Positions 33,511 through 37,953 of a DNA stretch of 37,953 nucleotides are shown here, one piece after another. The stretch comes from Acidobacteriota bacterium (GTDB taxonomy: Bacteria; Acidobacteriota; Terriglobia; Versatilivoradales; Versatilivoraceae). The stretch spans positions 1 to 37,953 of the forward strand of contig JAJDUG010000046.1 of NCBI GenBank assembly GCA_022826755.1, in the 5' to 3' direction. The notes beneath the pieces are model-generated. The model worked only from the letters and a program-made list of their open reading frames with translations, made no database searches and was not told where the DNA came from. Position 1 is the stretch's first letter, and the number at the start of each line of letters is the position of its first letter. The position numbers and the translations under genes are program-made.

Positions 33511-33674
33511 GAACGTGGGGTCAGGACGACGGCAGGCATCCTTGCTCAGTCGGCTACAGGGTACACAAACGAGTCACCAACGGCAAACGGACTGAAGCAC
33601 AAAACAGGTGGGGCAGTCGCCTGTCGGCGCAAACCGGACGGCTAATCGGAGGAGGCCTCCCCCGACCAAATGAC

Positions 33675-33704
33675 TTGACTCATTTTGCGCCGAGATGCTA
33701 AACA
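33675..33704 (+). promoter_or_regulatory. Promoter of the tRNA-Ala gene
   Basis: TTGACT (33675-33680) and TAAACA (33699-33704) are separated by 18 bp, with the extended TG at 33696-33697. The tRNA 5' end is 15 nt downstream, a normal distance for a stable RNA promoter. Confidence 0.6.
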
Positions 33705-33718
33705 GACCCGTTCAGCCT

Positions 33719-33794
33719 GGGCGAGTAGCTCAGATGGGAGAGCGCGGCGTTCGCAACGCCGAGGTCGAGGGTTCGATCCCCTTCTCGTCCACCA
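33719..33794 (+). tRNA. tRNA-Ala (anticodon CGC)
   Basis: A complete 76-nt cloverleaf with the CCA end encoded. The acceptor GGGCGAG pairs with CTCGTCC, including the G3-U70 wobble that marks alanine tRNAs. The D arm has GCTC...GAGC, the anticodon stem CGGCG/CGCCG holds the loop TTCGCAA (anticodon CGC, codon GCG), and the T arm has GAGGG-TTCGATC-CCCTT (one G-U or mismatch). The reading GCG codon fits the high-GC genome. Confidence 0.97.
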
Positions 33795-34117
33795 GCACTA
33801 CATCCAATGAAGTCCACCGGATTTCATTAGTCCATTATTATCAACTTGTTACAAAGTTAATCCGTTCCTCCGTGTCGTACCGTCACTCCTGACTGCAGGG
33901 GGTAGCCGGCGGCCGGTCAGCTACGGGAAGACATCGCCCCCGAATTCCTCGCCGATACTATCATTTGTTGGGCTCAACCCGGTAATTCATCGCGAAAATT
34001 TGGGACGGATCCGGACCATATCTCGAAGTAGATCTCATCCGTCGCGAGGCAGACGAGGGTAGGGTAAAGTCCTCTAATGACAATCGCAAAGCCGGCCCGT
34101 CATCCTATCGGCCAACT
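33795..34117. other. AT-rich spacer after the tRNA, possible attachment remnant
   Basis: No gene is supported. The first 70 bp are markedly lower in GC than the surroundings. AATGAAGTCC (33806-33815) and GGATTTCATT (33819-33828) form a 9-of-10 inverted repeat around ACC; AACTTGTTACAAAGTT lies just after. Such sequence directly behind a tRNA 3' end is often seen at integrase attachment sites, but no integrase gene is present here, so this is only suggestive. The rest of the spacer shows nothing recognisable. Confidence 0.35.
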
Positions 34118-34429
34118 CTACGGCTCGATGCTCCCGGGCGAGGACTCCGACTGGTATCGATCGACGTCGATCCGGTCTTCACCCTTGCGTGCTTGGACGA
34201 GATTCCAAGTGGTCTGTCGGCGCAGCCAGAACTCGGCATTGGACCAGCCCGCCTTCTCGAGACGAATGGCCATCTCCGGGGAGATGGCCGCGTGGCCGTT
34301 CAGAATCCGCGAGAGGGTGTGACGAGCGACACCCAGGACTTTGGCCGCTTCGGTCACGCTCAAACCGAGCGGGTCCGGGCAGTTCTCGCGGGTGCTGCGT
34401 CCGGGATGCGGGGGATTGCTCATCACCAT
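34118..34429 (-). CDS. higA: HigA-family antitoxin (XRE helix-turn-helix)
   Basis: A 103-residue protein of the HigA/VapI antidote family: [41 protein letters not shown] is replaced here by its parts: the NPPHPG start, the helix-turn-helix [12 protein letters not shown] with [10 protein letters not shown], and [12 protein letters not shown], then [15 protein letters not shown]. The start ATG at 34429 has AGGAGG 7 nt upstream. It would bind the toxin HigB and repress its own operon. The preceding gene on this strand is only a remnant of higB, 14 nt upstream, so this is an orphan antitoxin. Such modules commonly mark mobile or island DNA. Confidence 0.88.
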   Translation of the reverse strand: MVMSNPPHPGRSTRENCPDPLGLSVTEAAKVLGVARHTLSRILNGHAAISPEMAIRLEKAGWSNAEFWLRRQTTWNLVQARKGEDRIDVDRYQSESSPGSIEP

Positions 34430-34443
34430 GTTGCCGCCTCCTG

Positions 34444-34683
34444 TTAATGGTAGTCGATCAGATTGACGTCGGCAGGATGAACTCTCCAAAGCGATCCGTC
34501 CCCTTGCGAACAGAATGGACGGCGGATCGCCAGCAGCGACCGAGGCTCTGCCATGACGACCGCGCTGCCGGCCCGCTGCCCCTGACACTTTCGGCGCCCA
34601 AAACCCTGCCATTTTCGATGCCCATTGACACTGCCGTTAGAAGTCTGGCGGAAGAAGCTCCGGGGCGAGTAGTGACGGGTCAT
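34444..34683 (-). pseudogene. Decayed HigB-like toxin gene
   Basis: A 79-codon frame whose last residues VNLIDYH match the C-terminal VEIVDYH of HigB/RelE toxins, and whose stop is 14 nt before the higA start, exactly where higB should be. The rest is not recognisably HigB (no RLEALxGDRxGQYSIRIN or QWRICF block in any frame), and it is short of the usual 90 or so residues. The most likely reading is a toxin gene that has been lost or scrambled by mutation while the antitoxin stayed intact. A chance match is possible. Confidence 0.4.
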
Positions 34684-34838
34684 GGCTCATTCCGGGACCC
34701 TTCGCGCCTGGCAGGCATTCCCGGGTGGAGTGCGTTCCGGCCGTCGGGGACGCCGGAAGGTTCGGAGTCACCATCCTCGACTTCCGATAGAGGAGTGATC
34801 AAGGCAGATCCCGCTCGGCAGCGCGATAGTGCCGGCAG
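34684..34838. other. Spacer with no recognised feature
   Basis: Between the higB remnant and the stop of the Calx-beta protein. GC-rich, with no gene, repeat or clear terminator that I can support. Confidence 0.5.
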
Positions 34839-36629
34839 CTACTCCCGGGCCGGCAGGTAGGCCCCGTCGCCGCTTCGCTCTCCCGGGGCGCCGCCGTCGT
34901 TGATCACGCCGTAGGCGAAGAACGGGTTGTTGCCCGAGGTCTTCCGCACCTGCACGTACCCCTGGCCGATACCGCCCAGAATCCCGTTGACCTGAGTCCA
35001 GCGCCCGGGACCGAGCGTCATTGTGCTGATTGTCGGCTGGGCCTCCCCGCCGCCGTCGTAGATCGTGAGTTCGAAAGTGCTGGAGCTGTCGTCGATTTCC
35101 CCGGTATTGACCAGGGCCAGGTTGCTGCGGTTCTCCCCGTCCTGCTGCAGCCCGTAGATCCAGGCGGTCTCGTTGAAGGCCGAACCGTAGGGGACTCCGT
35201 CGTAGAAGAGGCTGTATTGCCCCCCTCTTCCGTCCGGAGAGCCCGTGCGGGCCCCGATCACGATCCCTCCCATGTCCCCCTCGGCCGGGGTGGCGAACAG
35301 GGCTCCCATGAAGGGCCTGTCGGCCGGACCGATCCCCTCCACCCCCCGGCGGCGCAGTTGCTCCACGATATCGGGCAGGATGACCTGCTCCCCCGCCTCC
35401 AGGGTCAGGCTGAAGCGGGCCGTGTCGTCGCTGCTGTCGACCGCGTCGGCCACGAAGCGGAAGTCGAGTGTCTTCCCCGACGCCGAGAAGTTGGTGACGG
35501 TCAGCTCGCTTCGGAAGTTCCCCGATTCGATGAGGACCGGCAGGGTCTGTCCGGCCCTGCCCACCAGGGAGGATTCGGGAACGGGGAAGACGAAGGCGCC
35601 GTCGGAGTTGAAGTTGTCGTTGATCACCCCGTAGCAATAGAAAGGCGCCGTCCCTCCCACCGGCTCCACCTTCACGTAGCCGTTGTCGAAGCCGGCCAGG
35701 TCCAGGATGCCGTTGTACTGATGGAACCCTCCCGGAGGCAGCGTCCGGTCCGGCAGGACCAGGCTCCTCTCCGGCGCCGCCGGGTCTTCGGAAAAGACCG
35801 TCACCCTCAGGGTGATCCCCCCCGAGACCCCCGCATTCTGAATCGCCAGGTTGGAGCGGTCCTGGCTGTTCCGGCGCAGGCCGGTGATGAACGCGGGGCC
35901 TGTCAGCAGGCCGGCGGGGTCCAGTCCGTAGTAGGACAGGCCGGCGCGGCCGGCTCCCTCCCCGACCGGGGTCGTGACCCTCAGGGTGACGGCGGCGTCG
36001 GAAGCCAGGGAGAGGTTGGAGAAGTCCACCCGCAGCGTCCCGCCTGCCGGACTGCTCCCTATGGGAACGCCCAGAGCCCTCAGATGGGCGATGGCGTCGG
36101 CAACCACCCGCTGCTCTCCGGCTCCCAGGGAATCGGCAGCCTTGCCCGAGCCCCCTCCCCAGGCCGCATTGTAGGTGTAGCCGATGGCGGCCGCCGCCGG
36201 TCCCCGGTTGGTGAGGATCATCTCGGAGGTGAAGAACGAGCCGCTGGTTCGTCCCGGAGACTGCAGGACGACGGGCACGAACAGCCGGCTTTGCGCCGTG
36301 GTCGTGTCCCGGATCGTCACCTCCACCGAGCTTGGGCTGCCCTCGGTGACCGTTGCCGGCAGCGTGCCCAGCGCCACCGTGAAGGTCTCGTCGTCCCGGT
36401 CGGCATCGTCGGTGGTGGAGATGGTGCCGGTGCCGGTGGTCGAACCGGCGTCGATCGTGATCGACGGCAGCGGGCCGTAGTCCCCGTCCTCGGCCGTCCC
36501 GTGCGACAGCGACAGCGGGACCGTCACGTCCGCCGGCAGCACCGCCGTCAGCGTGGCCGTCACCGTCACCGCCGAGCCCTCGTCGACCGGGTTGGGAGAG
36601 GCGGAGAGCGACACCGCGGGCGGCGTCAC
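34839..36629 (-). CDS. Calx-beta domain exported protein (C-terminal part of an interrupted LRR protein)
   Basis: A 596-residue frame from GTG 36629. Residues 4-110 are a Calx-beta domain (SLSASPNPVDEGSAVTVTA, DADRDDETFTVAL, VEVTIRDTT). Two related segments of about 230 residues follow, each with SxLTxTN or SEMILTN, ALG or LRRRGVE, SNLALxN, a YNGIL or VNGILG block, GYVKV or GYVQV and FYCYGVIND or FFAYGVIND ending; this indicates an internal duplication. It is in the same frame as the LRR gene at 36669, separated only by TGA at 36669-36671 within a glycine-rich hinge, so it is probably the C-terminal half of one protein. The GTG has no proper ribosome site. Probably extracellular. Confidence 0.75.
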   Translation of the reverse strand: MTPPAVSLSASPNPVDEGSAVTVTATLTAVLPADVTVPLSLSHGTAEDGDYGPLPSITIDAGSTTGTGTISTTDDADRDDETFTVALGTLPATVTEGSPSSVEVTIRDTTTAQSRLFVPVVLQSPGRTSGSFFTSEMILTNRGPAAAAIGYTYNAAWGGGSGKAADSLGAGEQRVVADAIAHLRALGVPIGSSPAGGTLRVDFSNLSLASDAAVTLRVTTPVGEGAGRAGLSYYGLDPAGLLTGPAFITGLRRNSQDRSNLAIQNAGVSGGITLRVTVFSEDPAAPERSLVLPDRTLPPGGFHQYNGILDLAGFDNGYVKVEPVGGTAPFYCYGVINDNFNSDGAFVFPVPESSLVGRAGQTLPVLIESGNFRSELTVTNFSASGKTLDFRFVADAVDSSDDTARFSLTLEAGEQVILPDIVEQLRRRGVEGIGPADRPFMGALFATPAEGDMGGIVIGARTGSPDGRGGQYSLFYDGVPYGSAFNETAWIYGLQQDGENRSNLALVNTGEIDDSSSTFELTIYDGGGEAQPTISTMTLGPGRWTQVNGILGGIGQGYVQVRKTSGNNPFFAYGVINDGGAPGERSGDGAYLPARE

Positions 36630-36774
36630 GCCTCCGCCACCACCGGTGCCACCACCACCGGTGCCGCCTCAACCTCCGCCACCTCCGCCAAAGCCGCCGC
36701 CACCGGTGCCGCCTCCACCTCCACCACCACCGCCCGTGCGGCCGTCGTCGCCACCATCACCGCCGCCACCGTCC
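36630..36774 (-). repeat. Low-complexity glycine-rich hinge with in-frame TGA
   Basis: GGT/GGC/GGA codon runs make a poly-Gly linker between the Fn3-like and Calx-beta domains. In frame it reads GGC GGA GGT TGA GGC GGC ACC. TGA is one base from GGA (Gly). Such tracts are prone to replication and sequencing errors. Both flanking frames are open and both domains intact. Confidence 0.85.
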
Positions 36775-37953
36775 GATTCCGAGGGCACGGTGATGCTGGT
36801 TTGCAGCCAGGGGGTGAGGGGGGTGTCGGTCGTCCGGACCCGGACATCGTACGACCGTCCGGGGGACAGCGGCGACAGGAAGAGCCAGTGGCGGTCCGGG
36901 GGATAGCTTCTGGCGTCGCTTTCGTCGATCCGTACGGACGAGGACCACTCGGTGGCGGAAGAGAGGCGATACTGCACCTCATAGCCGCTGGGAGCAGGGT
37001 CGGACGGCGGCGTGACCAAAATGGAGAAAAACCGCCGGGTCTGGTGCGACAGCCGCAACTGGTCCACTTTGGTCGGGATGGTGCAGTCACTGCCGCCCTC
37101 CGTGCTGGGCAGACACATCGTGTAGCTGGTGTTGGGAACAATCAGGGACAGGGTGTTCCATCTGTCCATTTCGAAGGGATAGCCGTACAGGGCGGACGCG
37201 CTCCCCCGCGGATTGTCATACAGGGAGAGTTCTTCCAGCAGGGTCAGGAGGGTCAGGGTGGCGATGCTCCCCTCCAGCCGGTTGTTATGCAGATAGAGGG
37301 TGGTCAGGCTGAATGGCAGGGCGGGGATTATGCCGGTCAGTTGGTTGTTCTGGAGCCAGAGTTCGTTCAGGAAAGCTAGGGTGACGAGTTCGGGAATATC
37401 TCCGCTGAGTTGGTTATTGGAGAGCCGGAGGCTGGTCAAGCCGGAGACGAAGGCTATGGCAAAGGGAATCTCCCCGGAGAATCGGTTGTTGTCCAGGTGG
37501 AGCGATGTCAGGGAGAAGCTGGGCAGGGAGAGGGAGGTGGGAAGCGGGCCGCTGAGTTGGTTGTGGGAGAGGGTGAGGGCGAGCAGGCTGCTCAGGGAGA
37601 AGTCGGGAACCTCCCCGCTGAGTTGGTTGTGGGAGAGGTCAAGGTTGGACAATCTTTCGTGGCTGGCCACTTCCCCGGGAATCTCCCCTTGGAGTCGATT
37701 GTTGCTGAGATTGAGGAGGTTCAACATGGGGGGCAGGGTGGTGGGAACCTCCCCGCTGAGTCGGTTGTTGTTGAGGTAGAGGAAGCTAAGAGCGGATAGG
37801 GAGTTGAGCCCGCTGGGAATCTCCCCGGTCAAGCGGTTGTGGGACAAGTCAAGCGTGCTCAAGCGGTACAGGGATGTCAATTCGTTGGGAATGGTTCCGG
37901 TCAGCTCGTTGTGGGAGAGGTTGAGCGAGATCAAGTCGGGCATGAGACTGCTT
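36669..37953 (-). CDS. Leucine-rich repeat / Fn3-like protein, N-terminal part (open at window edge)
   Basis: The frame is open to the right edge, so the true start lies outside. At least ten plant-type LRR units (LxLSxNxLSGEIPxxLxxL) come first, followed by a region with a fibronectin type III look (SGYEVQYRLSSATEWSSSV, SPGRSYDVRVRTTD) at roughly residues 285-385 of the visible part, then a Gly-rich hinge with DDGRTGGGG. It ends at TGA (36669-36671). The same frame continues at once with Gly/Thr hinge and Calx-beta, so the whole was likely one large surface protein of more than 1000 residues. The +strand shadow frames are artefacts of the repeats. Confidence 0.75.
   Translation of the reverse strand, partial: SSLMPDLISLNLSHNELTGTIPNELTSLYRLSTLDLSHNRLTGEIPSGLNSLSALSFLYLNNNRLSGEVPTTLPPMLNLLNLSNNRLQGEIPGEVASHERLSNLDLSHNQLSGEVPDFSLSSLLALTLSHNQLSGPLPTSLSLPSFSLTSLHLDNNRFSGEIPFAIAFVSGLTSLRLSNNQLSGDIPELVTLAFLNELWLQNNQLTGIIPALPFSLTTLYLHNNRLEGSIATLTLLTLLEELSLYDNPRGSASALYGYPFEMDRWNTLSLIVPNTSYTMCLPSTEGGSDCTIPTKVDQLRLSHQTRRFFSILVTPPSDPAPSGYEVQYRLSSATEWSSSVRIDESDARSYPPDRHWLFLSPLSPGRSYDVRVRTTDTPLTPWLQTSITVPSESDGGGGDGGDDGRTGGGGGGGGGTGGGGFGGGGGG

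Noticed and set aside
36669-36671. Global recoding of TGA as glycine (as in some candidate phyla)
   Set aside because: TGA ends many well-bounded genes in the window with the right family length, for example at 18806, 19174, 25570 and 31288; a single mutation or error is simpler.
34768-36672. A 634-codon minus-strand frame overlapping the Calx-beta gene
   Set aside because: Its translation is low complexity (Arg/Gly/His-rich) and the neighbouring frame has a Calx-beta domain and a repeated module.

Overview
The window is a high-GC bacterial chromosome segment with many genes packed in short operons. The gene mix (several SSS sodium/solute symporters, Gfo/Idh/MocA oxidoreductases, an SMP-30 lactonase, an M2 peptidase and a large Calx-beta/LRR exported protein) suggests an Acidobacteriota-like heterotroph or a relative. 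That is inferred from gene content; there is no rRNA or other marker to fix the taxonomy.

Layout. Positions 1-230 are a hairpin-bearing inverted-repeat element at the edge. From 264 to 14189 there is a plus-strand catabolic block: SMP-30 lactonase, TIM-barrel isomerase, three Gfo/Idh/MocA dehydrogenases, a 6PGDH-like DUF1932 dehydrogenase with a likely CTG start, three tandem SSS symporters and an Nramp-fold transporter with a large soluble insert. Together these look like uptake and stepwise oxidation or epimerisation of sugars, polyols or sugar acids; the substrate cannot be read from sequence. A minus-strand SRAP/YedK DNA-crosslink sensor follows. Next (15155-20026) come a three-subunit molybdenum hydroxylase (FAD, 2Fe-2S, Mo subunits), a strong terminator, a MoaD/ThiS-like sulfur carrier and an inositol-monophosphatase-family phosphatase.

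At 20320-22821 is the most unusual gene: an 833-residue fusion of a PqqD-like domain, a radical SAM enzyme whose SPASM-like region has lost most of its cysteines, and an ArsM-like methyltransferase carrying the family's cysteines. A metallophosphoesterase converges on it. Then come proton-translocating transhydrogenase (pntAA-pntAB-pntB), a minus-strand group (msrB lipoprotein, a four-helix membrane protein, apaH), an exported M2 dicarboxypeptidase, a rhodanese-SufE pair and surE.

From 33719 the sequence changes character: tRNA-Ala(CGC), an AT-rich attachment-like spacer, a higA antitoxin with a decayed higB beside it, and a plant-type LRR/Fn3/Calx-beta surface protein interrupted by one in-frame TGA in a glycine-rich hinge and running off the right edge. 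Intergenic spacers carry several dispersed repeat families. In two places a repeat array supplies the last codons and the stop of the upstream gene.
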